Positions 8,511 through 16,051 of a stretch of DNA of 64,000 bases are shown here, piece by piece (positions within the stretch are counted from its first letter, which is position 1; each line of letters starts with the position of its first letter). The notes beneath the pieces are model-generated. The model was given only the letters and a program-made list of their open reading frames with translations, had not been told where the DNA came from and made no database searches. The position numbers were made by a program, and so were the translations under genes. Origin of the DNA: Ollibium composti (GTDB taxonomy: Bacteria > Pseudomonadota > Alphaproteobacteria > Rhizobiales > Rhizobiaceae); the NCBI RefSeq assembly GCF_004801285.1, contig NZ_SSNY01000012.1:1-64000 (forward strand). The letters run 5' to 3'.

Positions 8511-8511
8511 A
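8491..8511. promoter_or_regulatory. Perfect dyad TTTGTGAC / GTCACAAA
   Basis: Two perfect 8-base arms are separated by five bases (ATGCA). The inner part reads TGTGA-N7-TCACA, close to but one base wider than a CRP-type site. It is likely an operator for the exoY promoter. Confidence 0.55.
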
Positions 8512-8541
8512 CCCTGACGATGATCGTAAAATCTCCGACGC

Positions 8542-8556
8542 ATTGTGAAACACAAT
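8542..8556. promoter_or_regulatory. Perfect dyad ATTGTG / CACAAT
   Basis: Arms ATTGTG and CACAAT lie three bases apart (AAA). The left arm overlaps a candidate rightward -35 (TTGTGA 8543-8548, with TAAAAT at 8565-8570 after 16 bases). Confidence 0.45.
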
Positions 8557-8560
8557 TTGA

Positions 8561-8582
8561 TATGTAAAATTAATATTACATA
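8561..8582. promoter_or_regulatory. Perfect dyad TATGTAA / TTACATA in AT-rich DNA
   Basis: Arms TATGTAA (8561-8567) and TTACATA (8576-8582) flank an 8-base AT-only spacer. It overlaps the candidate -10 at 8565-8570 and sits in the AT-rich core of the region. Confidence 0.45.
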
Positions 8583-8782
8583 TTTCTCTAAAAAATATTA
8601 ATCATATTAAAGATAGTGTATTTTTCTAATTTATATATCACGAATAAATCTCGTGTTATCAGTATATGATCCATATTTTTCTTGGGAATAGGACCCTTGG
8701 CAAAGATGTCGCCATCCTGCAACGGCGATGGAGAATCGGAGTGAGGATCGCCGATGGGCCGGGACAAGCCTTCGGATGTGTG

Positions 8783-8811
8783 TTGCCTGTCGTCCAGACG
8801 TTTTATATGCT
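8783..8811 (+). promoter_or_regulatory. Candidate exoX promoter
   Basis: TTGCCT (8783-8788) and TATGCT (8806-8811) are 17 bases apart. Transcription from here would give an exoX leader of about 150 bases that contains the 17-bp palindrome at 8882-8898. Confidence 0.3.
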
Positions 8812-8881
8812 TCGCTATACAGCCGCGATTGAATTCGCGCCTCCGGTTCAGCAAATCACCGACGCCTAATACACCGGATGC

Positions 8882-8898
8882 GCAGCAACGGTTGCTGC
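8882..8898. promoter_or_regulatory. 17-bp palindrome GCAGCAAC / GTTGCTGC upstream of exoX
   Basis: Two perfect 8-base arms surround a single G at 8890. The one-base centre is too tight for an RNA hairpin of full length, so it looks more like a protein-binding site. It lies 69 bases before the exoX start. Confidence 0.4.
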
Positions 8899-8967
8899 TT
8901 CGGCGGGAGGTAATCTTGCGGGTGAAATTTCGTCGCATACGACGCCGTCGCGGCCGGTCCGGCTGAG

Positions 8968-9222
8968 ATGCCGTTCGTCCTGTTCCTGCGCGGCTTCATC
9001 GGCGCCCTGGTGGCGTTCGCCATCGTCACCTATGTCGTCACGCAGTCGTTGTGGACCACGCTGATCGACACGATCATCTGCGCGGTCATCATCCAGGCCG
9101 GTTATTTCCTGGCGGTGCTGGCGATGATCTGGTGGGCGCCCGCGCGTGGCAAGGCCTCCGAGCCGGCGCGCAAGGAACCTGCGCCCGCCGCCGCCAAGAA
9201 GGACCGGCAGGTCGTTCGCTAG
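8968..9222 (+). CDS. exoX: Exopolysaccharide production repressor ExoX
   Basis: This 84-residue membrane protein has two hydrophobic segments (about residues 4-25 and 33-56) joined by a short loop and followed by a basic, alanine-proline-rich tail. Size, topology and its place divergent from exoY match ExoX, a small inner-membrane protein of rhizobia that lowers succinoglycan output after translation. It probably acts through ExoY, so the exoX:exoY ratio sets the output. The start ATG has only a weak ribosome site (GGCTGAG). The 101-base gap to exoU contains no clear promoter, so the two may be co-transcribed. Confidence 0.82.
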   Translation: MPFVLFLRGFIGALVAFAIVTYVVTQSLWTTLIDTIICAVIIQAGYFLAVLAMIWWAPARGKASEPARKEPAPAAAKKDRQVVR

Positions 9223-9323
9223 GCGGCGCTGCACGGCAGCCAATTGTGGCCGTCATCAAATCGCCTTTCGCTTCTGCGACCGCTCCGCCATGCGGGCGGG
9301 CCAAGGGAAATCGAGAGGTGCGA

Positions 9324-10328
9324 ATGCCATCAACCGCCACAGTCTGCGTCATCATCGCGGCCAAGGATGCGGCGCCGACCATCGGCCGGGCCGTCGGTTC
9401 CGCCCTGCGCGAGAAGCATGTCGCGGAGGTCGTGGTGGTCGACGACGGATCGGCCGACCGGACGACCGAGGCGGCGCTCGCGGCGGACGACGGCAGCGGG
9501 CGGCTTTTGATCCTGCGGCTCGACCCCAATCGCGGGCCGTCCTTCGCCCGCAACCATGCGATCGCGCATTCGAGCGCGCCGCTGATCGCCATCCTCGACG
9601 CCGACGACTTCTTCCTCGAAGGCCGGTTCGACAGGCTGCTTGACGGCGACGACTGGGACTTCGTCGCCGACAACATCGTCTTCGTCGATGCACGGAGCGC
9701 GGGCCGTGCGGAGCCCGTCGTGCCGGACTTCGCGGCCGAACCGCGCTTTCTCGACCTGACAAGCTTCGTCGAGGGCAATATTTCAAGGCGCGGCGCGGCG
9801 CGGGGCGAGATCGGCTTCCTCAAGCCGGTGATGCGGCGTTCTTTTCTGAAGGCGCACGGACTTGCCTATGACGAGAAGCTCAGGCTCGGCGAGGATTACG
9901 ACCTCTACGCGCGGGCCCTGCTGAACGGCGCCCGCTACAAGGTGGTGCACGGCTGCGGCTATGGAGCCGTTGTGCGGGCGGATTCGCTGAGCGGCCGGCA
10001 TCGCACCGCCGACCTCAAGCGGCTCTATGAAGCCGACCGCGCCATCCTGGCACTGCCGGGAGCCGGCGACCGGGCCGAGGCGGCGCTGCGGCGCCACGAG
10101 CGGCACATGCGCGCCCGCTACGAACTGCGCCGCTTCCTCGATGTCAAGGCTGAACAAGGATTGGCGCGGGCGGGGCTCGGCGCGCTTGCCCGTCCCGCCG
10201 CGCTGCCGGCCATCGTCGGCGGTGTCGCGGCCGACAAGCTCGACGCATTGAGGGCGGGACTCAGCCCGGCCAGCGCGCAGCCCATGCTGCCGCGTTATCT
10301 TCTCGCTGCCCGCGCCGTTCAGAAATAG
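9324..10328 (+). CDS. exoU: Succinoglycan glucosyltransferase ExoU (GT2)
   Basis: This is a 334-residue family-2 glycosyltransferase. The GT-A core starts CVIIAAKDAAPTIGRAV, has VVVVDDGSADRTTEAA for nucleotide contact and ILDADDFF as the metal-binding DxD region. LRLGEDYDLYARAL is the later acidic catalytic motif. In S. meliloti, ExoU adds a late glucose of the octasaccharide side chain, and the gene follows exoX as here. The ATG at 9324 has GAGAGG eight bases upstream; the open frame extends further 5' but without family sequence. Its last ten bases overlap the end of convergent exoV. A close paralogue is encoded at 17018 (exoO). Confidence 0.85.
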   Translation: MPSTATVCVIIAAKDAAPTIGRAVGSALREKHVAEVVVVDDGSADRTTEAALAADDGSGRLLILRLDPNRGPSFARNHAIAHSSAPLIAILDADDFFLEGRFDRLLDGDDWDFVADNIVFVDARSAGRAEPVVPDFAAEPRFLDLTSFVEGNISRRGAARGEIGFLKPVMRRSFLKAHGLAYDEKLRLGEDYDLYARALLNGARYKVVHGCGYGAVVRADSLSGRHRTADLKRLYEADRAILALPGAGDRAEAALRRHERHMRARYELRRFLDVKAEQGLARAGLGALARPAALPAIVGGVAADKLDALRAGLSPASAQPMLPRYLLAARAVQK

Positions 10329-11272
10329 TCGCGCCGGATGCCGGCGAGCACGCTATGGAACCGATCCTTGCGTTCCGCCAGCGCGGCATCGGCGCTGAGC
10401 TTAGGTTCCGCCTTGCGGGCCTGCCGCAGTGCGAGCACGGCAGGCGCGGCAAGCGCGTTCTTGACCACGTCGCGCAGGGCCGAGCGGGGCGGTTCGGCGC
10501 GCGTCAGCACCGGCGTTTCGCCCGGCTCCTGCTGTTCCGGCCGTTCGTCGCCGCCCGCCGCCCTGCGCTCGAAATCCATGCCCCAGAAGCGGGCGCCCTT
10601 GGTAATGGCTTCTGCGCGCGAGGAAAGCGGGACGCGGCGCGGGCGGTAGGTCAGGCCGAGCGAGGCGGCCCAGTCCTGCCATTTGAAGCTGTTGACGTTG
10701 CGCGACGTGGTGACGGCGACCCACGGCACGCGCAGCGCGTCGGCGAGGATGGCGGCGTGCATGGATTCGGCCACCACCAGCCGCGCGCCGGCAATCTCCC
10801 CGATCACCGCTTTCGCCTCGCCGCACGGGTCGACATAGGTCAGGCCCGCGGCCTCGCAGACGGTTGGCCAAATGCCGCCGACGGTTGATTCCCAATGCGG
10901 CACGAAGATCGCGTCGTGACGTTTCGACACCGCCTGGAATTCGGGCATGTCGGCCACCATCACCGCCGGGTCGACGATGCCGAGCGCGGCGTCCAGCCCG
11001 AGCTTGCCGGCCGTCAGCGGCCCGCGCACGCTGCGGACGTCCCATTCCGCCCGGTCGGAAAGGCCGGGTGCCGCGCCGTAGCCGAAGCCGCTGCCGACGA
11101 CGAGCTTCTTGCGGCCTAGCGGCAGCAGGTCCTTGTTCAACACGGTGCCGACGCCGACCAGCAGCATGTCGGGATGGACGTCCCTGAAGCCGGGCAACAG
11201 GAAGTCCCATAGCCACAGGTTCAGGTCGTCGCCGAAATTGCCGTGTTTCGACTCCCAATGGAAAGGCTGCAT
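10319..11272 (-). CDS. exoV: Polysaccharide pyruvyl (ketal) transferase ExoV
   Basis: The product has 317 residues. Family features are FHWESKHGNFGDDLNLWLWD at the N-terminus, then VGVGTVLNK, VVGSGFGYG and, later, IAGARLVVAESMHAAILADA with the conserved histidine of the pyruvyl transferase fold. In succinoglycan synthesis ExoV attaches the 4,6-pyruvate ketal from phosphoenolpyruvate to the terminal glucose of the lipid-linked unit. It starts nine bases after exoW ends, so exoW-exoV form a leftward operon. A second, more distant member of the fold lies at 24946. Confidence 0.9.
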   Translation of the reverse strand: MQPFHWESKHGNFGDDLNLWLWDFLLPGFRDVHPDMLLVGVGTVLNKDLLPLGRKKLVVGSGFGYGAAPGLSDRAEWDVRSVRGPLTAGKLGLDAALGIVDPAVMVADMPEFQAVSKRHDAIFVPHWESTVGGIWPTVCEAAGLTYVDPCGEAKAVIGEIAGARLVVAESMHAAILADALRVPWVAVTTSRNVNSFKWQDWAASLGLTYRPRRVPLSSRAEAITKGARFWGMDFERRAAGGDERPEQQEPGETPVLTRAEPPRSALRDVVKNALAAPAVLALRQARKAEPKLSADAALAERKDRFHSVLAGIRRDYF

Positions 11273-11281
11273 GGCGTGGCC

Positions 11282-12238
11282 CTATCTGGCGATCTTGGCG
11301 ACGGCGAGCTCGACGGCGCTGCGCAGGATCTGCGGGTCGCGCCAGGCCCATTGCGCCAGAAGGCCGAATTGCGGCGCCTTGCGGCCGCGCACCAGCCTTG
11401 CCTGGCCCCACAGCGCCTGCTGCCGGGCGGTCTGCTTGTAGGAGCGGATCGAGGCGCGGTCTTCCGGACGATGGGCGGAGCGGCTTTCCAGCCGGTCGAG
11501 CGCAACCCAGGTGTTGAACTGTTGTTGCAGGAACTGCGGCGAATCGCTGGCGACGCCGTGGAAGATGTTGAGGCCCTCGCCGCGCATGGCGCCGACGCTT
11601 TCGGCAAGCACGGTGCGGCGCGCGCCCCGGATGCAGTCATAGAAGAACAGCACGTCTTCCGCCGCCAGCCTGAGCGCCGCCTCGAAACGGGCGGTGCGGA
11701 ACAGACTTTCGCCGATGACCATGCAGGAGAGATGCAGGAAGCTCCAGTCCTTCAGCATGACGCCGGCGAGGTCGGGGACCTCGACCAGCGGCGGATCGTC
11801 GGACAGCCGGGTGACGGCGGTGCTGCCGGCAAGCTCGGCGACGCCGTAGTGATAATAGAATTCCTCGCCGCCCTGGATGGAGGCGAAGTAGCAGTCGGCG
11901 TCGAAGCGGGCGAGCGCTTCCGTCGCCGTCTTCAGATGATCGGGCGCCCATTCGTCGTCGGAATCGAGGAAGGCGACGCAGGCGCTGTCGGCCGGCACAT
12001 GGTCGAGGCCGGTGTTGCGCGCGCCGCCGGGACCGGCATTGGCTTGCTTGATGACGGCGATGCGCGCGCGCTCGGCGGGCGGCAGGATGCCGACCTCGGC
12101 CTCGACCGGCAGCGGGGAGGAATCATCGACGACGATGACGTCGAAATCCTGGTGCGACTGGCTGAAGACGGAGGCCAGCGCGCGTTGCAGGACGCCCGGT
12201 TCGCGCTGGTAGTACGGGATGATCACGCTGCACTTCAT
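11282..12238 (-). CDS. exoW: Succinoglycan glucosyltransferase ExoW (GT2)
   Basis: This 318-residue GT2 enzyme begins MKCSVIIPYYQREPGVLQRA. It continues with VIVVDDSSPLPVEAEV, ANAGPGGARNTGLDHV and the DxD-containing FLDSDDEWAPDHL. ExoW adds one of the last glucose residues of the succinoglycan side chain in S. meliloti. The ATG at 12238 has AAAGGAC a few bases upstream, which decides the start; the open frame runs further upstream without recognisable sequence. The gene is the first of an exoW-exoV unit transcribed away from the small unknown gene at 12457. Confidence 0.87.
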   Translation of the reverse strand: MKCSVIIPYYQREPGVLQRALASVFSQSHQDFDVIVVDDSSPLPVEAEVGILPPAERARIAVIKQANAGPGGARNTGLDHVPADSACVAFLDSDDEWAPDHLKTATEALARFDADCYFASIQGGEEFYYHYGVAELAGSTAVTRLSDDPPLVEVPDLAGVMLKDWSFLHLSCMVIGESLFRTARFEAALRLAAEDVLFFYDCIRGARRTVLAESVGAMRGEGLNIFHGVASDSPQFLQQQFNTWVALDRLESRSAHRPEDRASIRSYKQTARQQALWGQARLVRGRKAPQFGLLAQWAWRDPQILRSAVELAVAKIAR

Positions 12239-12360
12239 CGTCGTCCTTTCGGTCTTCGCGATGCCGGGATCGCGGCCCCGCCCCAGTCGGCCGGGCCCCG
12301 GCGCGTCTTTCAAGACCAGCCGTTTCGGGCTGAAATTTGTCGCCCGCCGGCCCCGCCGCT

Positions 12361-12379
12361 TCCGCGCGCGTCGCGCGGA
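12361..12379. promoter_or_regulatory. 8-bp dyad in the exoW / 12457 divergent intergenic region
   Basis: TCCGCGCG (12361-12368) and CGCGCGGA (12372-12379) are perfect inverted arms three bases apart. It is the only clear symmetrical element in this 218-base region. No convincing promoter boxes were recognised on either strand. Confidence 0.35.
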
Positions 12380-12456
12380 CGGGTTTCCTGCCGCTGGCCT
12401 TTCTGCCATCTTTACCGCATATGAACTCACCGGCTAAGAGCAAGGAGGTCGTCCAG

Positions 12457-12858
12457 ATGGCTCTGTTCGGTACGCGCGCCGCGACCTTTTTCCGGACCCG
12501 GAATCCGCAACGCGACCGCGACACGGATGCCGCGCGCGCCGGGCGTTTGCGCGCTTTCCTGGACGAATTGCACGGCGAGATCGAACATGAGCGCGACGGC
12601 CTGCGCGGGCGCTACGAGAGCGTGACGGCACGCGCCGCCTTCTCGCAGCAGGCGCTGGAGCAGGACGAGGCCGGCCCCAAAACGGCTTCGTCCATCGACC
12701 AGCTCACCCAGACCATGATTGATTATACGAGGCGGCTCGCCGCGCTCGAGGCGCAGGTCGTTTTCGTGAACGAGTTGCGCGAGCGGGCCGCGCTGTTTCC
12801 CCAGCAAACGGAAGAGGTAGGCGCCGGCGCCGCCGATCAGGTCCGGCCGGGCGCTTAA
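12457..12858 (+). CDS. Hypothetical protein, coiled-coil, inside exo cluster
   Basis: I do not recognise this 133-residue protein. It begins MALFGTRAATFFRTRNPQRD, is rich in Arg, Glu and Ala, and has no signal peptide or membrane segment. The region from about residue 22 to 115 is mostly heptad-like helix (LRAFLDELHGEIEHE and QLTQTMIDYTRRLAALEAQV), and the tail is short and acidic. An ideal GGAGG lies eight bases before the ATG, so it is very likely translated; an earlier in-frame ATG at 12421 has no such site. It occupies the place between exoW and exoK where S. meliloti carries exoT-exoI-exoH, which suggests a locus-specific insertion or replacement. A helical cytoplasmic adaptor is possible but unproven. 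Confidence 0.7.
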   Translation: MALFGTRAATFFRTRNPQRDRDTDAARAGRLRAFLDELHGEIEHERDGLRGRYESVTARAAFSQQALEQDEAGPKTASSIDQLTQTMIDYTRRLAALEAQVVFVNELRERAALFPQQTEEVGAGAADQVRPGA

Positions 12859-12878
12859 CGCCGATCATAAAAAGTTAC

Positions 12879-12908
12879 CGCGCCACGCCCCGCGAAAGCG
12901 GTGGCGCG
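12879..12908. terminator. Hairpin with GAAA tetraloop after the unknown gene
   Basis: CGCGCCAC (12879-12886) pairs with GTGGCGCG (12901-12908), and an inner CGC-GAAA-GCG stem occupies 12891-12900 with a 4-base bulge. There is no strong T-run on the + side, while five T's follow in the minus direction. It may terminate or separate transcripts between 12457 and exoK. Confidence 0.45.
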
Positions 12909-13002
12909 TCACATTCTCATCCCTCGACAGCCTTATGTGCAGCGCAACGTTGGTTCGAACGGAGCGCCGGGGGAGGGCGGCGCCGCACCGAAAGGCGGTG
13001 GA

Positions 13003-13824
13003 ATGACTGTATATACGAGGCATCCGAATCGTGGTCTCGCGTGGTTCGCCAAAGGACTGGCAGCGGGACTCGCGGTAGCGGCGATCGGCGCTCCCTTGGC
13101 CGCTCAGGCGGCGTCCGCCGGCAAATCCTTCGTGGACGATTTCGACAGGCTCGATCCGAGCCGATGGTACATTTCCGACGGCTGGGCGAACGGCGACCAT
13201 CAGAACTGCACATGGTCGAAGAAGCAGGCCAGCGTCGAGGACGGGCGGCTGAAGCTCGGCTTCGTCAAGGAGAAGACCAAGGACCGCGACTACGCCTGCG
13301 GCGAGGTCCAGACCTTCAAGCGATTCGGCTACGGCACTTTCGAGGCGCGCATGAAGGCGGTCGCGGGCTCCGGCCTCAACACCGGTTTCTTCTCGTTCAT
13401 CGGCCCGGTCCACAAGCAGCCGCATGACGAGATCGATTTCGAGGTGCTCGGCAAGGAGCCGTCGAAGGTCCAGATCAACCGCTTCGTCGACGGCAAGAGC
13501 CTCGGCCCGGCCAAGCTGGTGGATGTGCCGGGCGACGCCGACAAGGATTTCCACGACTACGCCTTCGTCTGGCAGAAGGACCGCATCGCCTGGTACGTCG
13601 ACGGCAAGCTCGTCGGCGAGGTCACCGATCCCGACAAGCTGCCCAGCCATCCGGCCAAGATCTATCTGAGCATCTGGGGCAGCGACACGCTGACGTCGTG
13701 GATGGGCGCCTTCGCCGATCCTGGCCAGCCGATCGCGGCGGAAGTGGAGCGCGTCTCCTTCACCGCCGAGGGCGACAAGTGCCAGTTCCCCGACTCCATC
13801 GTCTGCAAGACGCAGTCGCAGTGA
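13003..13824 (+). CDS. exoK: Secreted endo-beta-glycanase ExoK (GH16)
   Basis: The product has 273 residues, with a long signal peptide ending near AAQAAS (about residue 38) and a family-16 glycoside hydrolase domain. The catalytic strand HDEIDFEVLG (about residues 141-150) holds the ExDxxE-type nucleophile and acid/base pair. CTWSKKQASVEDGRL and GLNTGFFSFIGP are further GH16 features. ExoK of S. meliloti trims nascent succinoglycan outside the cell to low-molecular-weight forms. Start ATG 13003 is preceded by GGCGGTGGA. It is the first gene of the rightward exoK-L-A-M-O block, with eleven bases to exoL. Confidence 0.92.
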   Translation: MTVYTRHPNRGLAWFAKGLAAGLAVAAIGAPLAAQAASAGKSFVDDFDRLDPSRWYISDGWANGDHQNCTWSKKQASVEDGRLKLGFVKEKTKDRDYACGEVQTFKRFGYGTFEARMKAVAGSGLNTGFFSFIGPVHKQPHDEIDFEVLGKEPSKVQINRFVDGKSLGPAKLVDVPGDADKDFHDYAFVWQKDRIAWYVDGKLVGEVTDPDKLPSHPAKIYLSIWGSDTLTSWMGAFADPGQPIAAEVERVSFTAEGDKCQFPDSIVCKTQSQ

Positions 13825-13835
13825 GAGGACGGCCG

Positions 13836-15011
13836 ATGCTGCACATCCTCTATCTCGTGCATAACCTGGCCGATCCCGCCGTGCAGCGCCGCGTGAGGAT
13901 GCTGGAAGCGGGCGGTGCCACGGTGGCACTGGCCGGTTTCCGCCGGGGTGCCGTGCCGGAGCACCACGAGGGTACGGCACCTGTCGAGCTCGGCCGCACC
14001 GAGGACGGCCGGTTCACGCAGCGGTTGGCTTCGGTGGCGTCGGCCGCCGTCTCGCTGGCGGGCAAGCTCAGGCATGTTCCGCGGCCCGACGTCATCATCG
14101 GCCGTAACCTGGAAATGCTGGCGCTGGCAAGGCGGGCGCGGGCGGCGTTCGGCGGCGACACTCCGCTCGTCTACGAATGCCTCGACATCCATCGCCTGCT
14201 GCTCGACGCCGGCCCGGTGGGCAAGGCGATGCGCGGCGCCGAGCGGCTGTTCGGCCGCGATGCGGCGCTGTTGATCACCAGCTCGCCGGCCTTTGTGCGC
14301 GACTACTTCGTCCGCTTCGGGCAGTCGGCCGCGCCGGTCGCGCTGCTGCCGAACAAGGTGCTCGAACTGGATGCTTTGCCGGCTCCCGGCCCACAGGCAG
14401 CATTGCCGGAAGCCGGCGAACCGTGGCGGATCGGCTGGTTCGGTGCGCTGCGCTGCGCCAAGTCGCTGGACCTGCTCGCTGCCTTCACGCGGCAGGCAGG
14501 CGGGCGTTTCGAGGTCGTGCTGCGCGGCCGTCCCGCCTATCGCGAATTCGCCGATTTCGACGGCTTCGTCGCGGCCGAGCCGCATATCCGCTTCGCCGGC
14601 CCCTACCGCAATCCGGACGACCTCGCCGCCATCTACGGCGCGGTGCATTTCTGCTGGGCGATCGACTTCTTCGAGGAAGGGCTGAACTCCGCCTGGCTGC
14701 TGCCCAACCGCCTTTACGAAGGCTGCCGCCATGGCGTCGTTCCGATCGCGATGCAAGGCACGGAAACGGCGCGCTTCCTTTCCGAACGGGGGATCGGCGT
14801 GCTGCTCGAGGACGCTTCCGTGGACGCGCTGCAAACGGCGTTGTCCGCGATGAACCGGGACAACTACGAGGCCGTGCGACGGCGGGTCGTCGGGCACGAC
14901 AAAGCCGAATGGGCCGCCGGCATCGGCGACTGCCGCGCGCTGGTCGAGCGCCTGCAAGCGTTGGCCGGCTCGCGGGCCGGCGGCGACATCCTGCTGGAGG
15001 CCGCCGCATGA
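13836..15011 (+). CDS. exoL: Succinoglycan glycosyltransferase ExoL
   Basis: The 391-residue product fits the ExoL type, a GT-B-like enzyme that adds the third sugar of the succinoglycan unit. It begins MLHILYLVHNLADPAVQRRV and has the internal PDVIIGRNLEMLALARRAR and VYECLDIHRLLLD. In the C-terminal half, WRIGWFGALRCAKS and NSAWLLPNRLYEGCRHGVVP form the donor-binding portion. GAGAGGAC is positioned ahead of ATG 13836. The stop overlaps the exoA start (ATGA at 15008-15011). The order K-L-A-M-O-N matches S. meliloti. Without that context it would only be called a glycosyltransferase. Confidence 0.87.
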   Translation: MLHILYLVHNLADPAVQRRVRMLEAGGATVALAGFRRGAVPEHHEGTAPVELGRTEDGRFTQRLASVASAAVSLAGKLRHVPRPDVIIGRNLEMLALARRARAAFGGDTPLVYECLDIHRLLLDAGPVGKAMRGAERLFGRDAALLITSSPAFVRDYFVRFGQSAAPVALLPNKVLELDALPAPGPQAALPEAGEPWRIGWFGALRCAKSLDLLAAFTRQAGGRFEVVLRGRPAYREFADFDGFVAAEPHIRFAGPYRNPDDLAAIYGAVHFCWAIDFFEEGLNSAWLLPNRLYEGCRHGVVPIAMQGTETARFLSERGIGVLLEDASVDALQTALSAMNRDNYEAVRRRVVGHDKAEWAAGIGDCRALVERLQALAGSRAGGDILLEAAA

Positions 15012-16051
15012 CCAGCCAGGCACAGACAGACGCCGAACCTTTGCACGCTGAAACCTCGCGCGCCGCGCCAGCCGAACGCTGCATGGTGGTCATCCCGTGC
15101 CTGAACGAGGCCGCCCATATCGGCGACCTCCTCGCGCAGCTGATCGGCCCGGCGGATCGGCTGGACATGCTGATCGTCGTCGCCGACGGCGGCAGCACGG
15201 ACGGCACCCGGCGCATCGTGGAGGAAATCGCCGCGCTCGAACCGCGTGTCGTCCTGCTCGACAATCCCCGTAAGGTGCAGGCGGCCGCCGTCAATCTCGC
15301 CGTCATCAGATACGGCGAGGCGTTCGCGCGCTTCATCCGCATCGACGCGCATGGCGGCTATCCCGACGACTATTGCGAAAAGCTGATCGAGGAGGCGGAC
15401 GCCACAGGCGCCGATTCGGTGGTCGTCTCCATGCTCACGCAGGGGTTCTGCCCCTTCCAGCGGGCGACCGCCACGGCGCAGAACTCGAAGCTCGGCAATG
15501 GTGGCTCGCCGCATCGCGAGGGCGCCAAGGGTCATTGGACCGACCACGGCCATCATGCGCTGATGAGCGTGGCGGCGTTCCGTGACGTGGGCGGCTACGA
15601 CGAGAGCTTCAGCCACAACGAGGACGCCGAGCTCGACTTCCGGCTCCGTGCAACCGGCTATCGCATCTGGATGACCGACAAGACCGTCATGACCTACTAT
15701 CCGCGCGCTTCGGTCGCCGGCCTGTTCCGGCAATATCTCGGTTACGGGCGCGGCCGGGCGAAAAACATCCTCAAGCACCGTGCCATGCCGAAGCTCAGGC
15801 AGATGGTGCCGTTGATGGTGCTGCCGGTGGTGGCCGGCGCGCTGCTCGCCGTCATCAACCTTTCGGCGCTGATCCCGATGGGTCTGTGGGTTGCGGCATG
15901 CCTCGGCTACGGTGTCTGGTTGGCGCTGGCCGAGCGCAATCCCTACGGCCCGCTCGCCGGCGTCTCGGCGATGGTCATGCATCTCGCATGGTCGGCCGGC
16001 TTCTGGTTGCAACTGGCCCTTTCCTGGACACGGAGGGTGGCGGCGCGATGA
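15008..16051 (+). CDS. exoA: Succinoglycan glucosyltransferase ExoA (GT2)
   Basis: This 347-residue GT2 enzyme has a polar N-terminus of about 25 residues, then MVVIPCLNEAAHIGDLLAQL, VVADGGSTDGTRRI, a FIRIDAHGGYP metal motif and SHNEDAELDFRLRATGY with the catalytic acid. Hydrophobic helices at the C-terminus (about 265-340) anchor it in the inner membrane. ExoA adds the second residue (first glucose) onto the galactose primed by ExoY. It overlaps both exoL and exoM by four bases, so translation is coupled. Confidence 0.9.
   Translation: MTSQAQTDAEPLHAETSRAAPAERCMVVIPCLNEAAHIGDLLAQLIGPADRLDMLIVVADGGSTDGTRRIVEEIAALEPRVVLLDNPRKVQAAAVNLAVIRYGEAFARFIRIDAHGGYPDDYCEKLIEEADATGADSVVVSMLTQGFCPFQRATATAQNSKLGNGGSPHREGAKGHWTDHGHHALMSVAAFRDVGGYDESFSHNEDAELDFRLRATGYRIWMTDKTVMTYYPRASVAGLFRQYLGYGRGRAKNILKHRAMPKLRQMVPLMVLPVVAGALLAVINLSALIPMGLWVAACLGYGVWLALAERNPYGPLAGVSAMVMHLAWSAGFWLQLALSWTRRVAAR

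Larger units (their letters stand above)
8366..8967. promoter_or_regulatory. AT-rich exoY/exoX divergent control region, no gene
   Basis: These 602 bases hold no convincing gene. The stretch from about 8520 to 8690 is strongly AT-rich against the GC-rich surroundings. The region contains four perfect inverted repeats, annotated separately, and candidate promoters for leftward exoY and rightward exoX. MucR/RosR-type zinc-finger repressors of rhizobial exo genes bind AT-rich DNA of this kind, so control by such a protein is a reasonable inference. Two short open frames here (8666-8869 on +, 8588-8938 on -) lack ribosome sites and familiar sequence. Confidence 0.75.

Noticed and set aside
8588-8938. 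Possible small gene on the minus strand in the exoX/exoY region (and another at 8666-8869 on the plus strand)
   Set aside because: No ribosome sites and no familiar sequence, and they overlap the AT-rich regulatory DNA.
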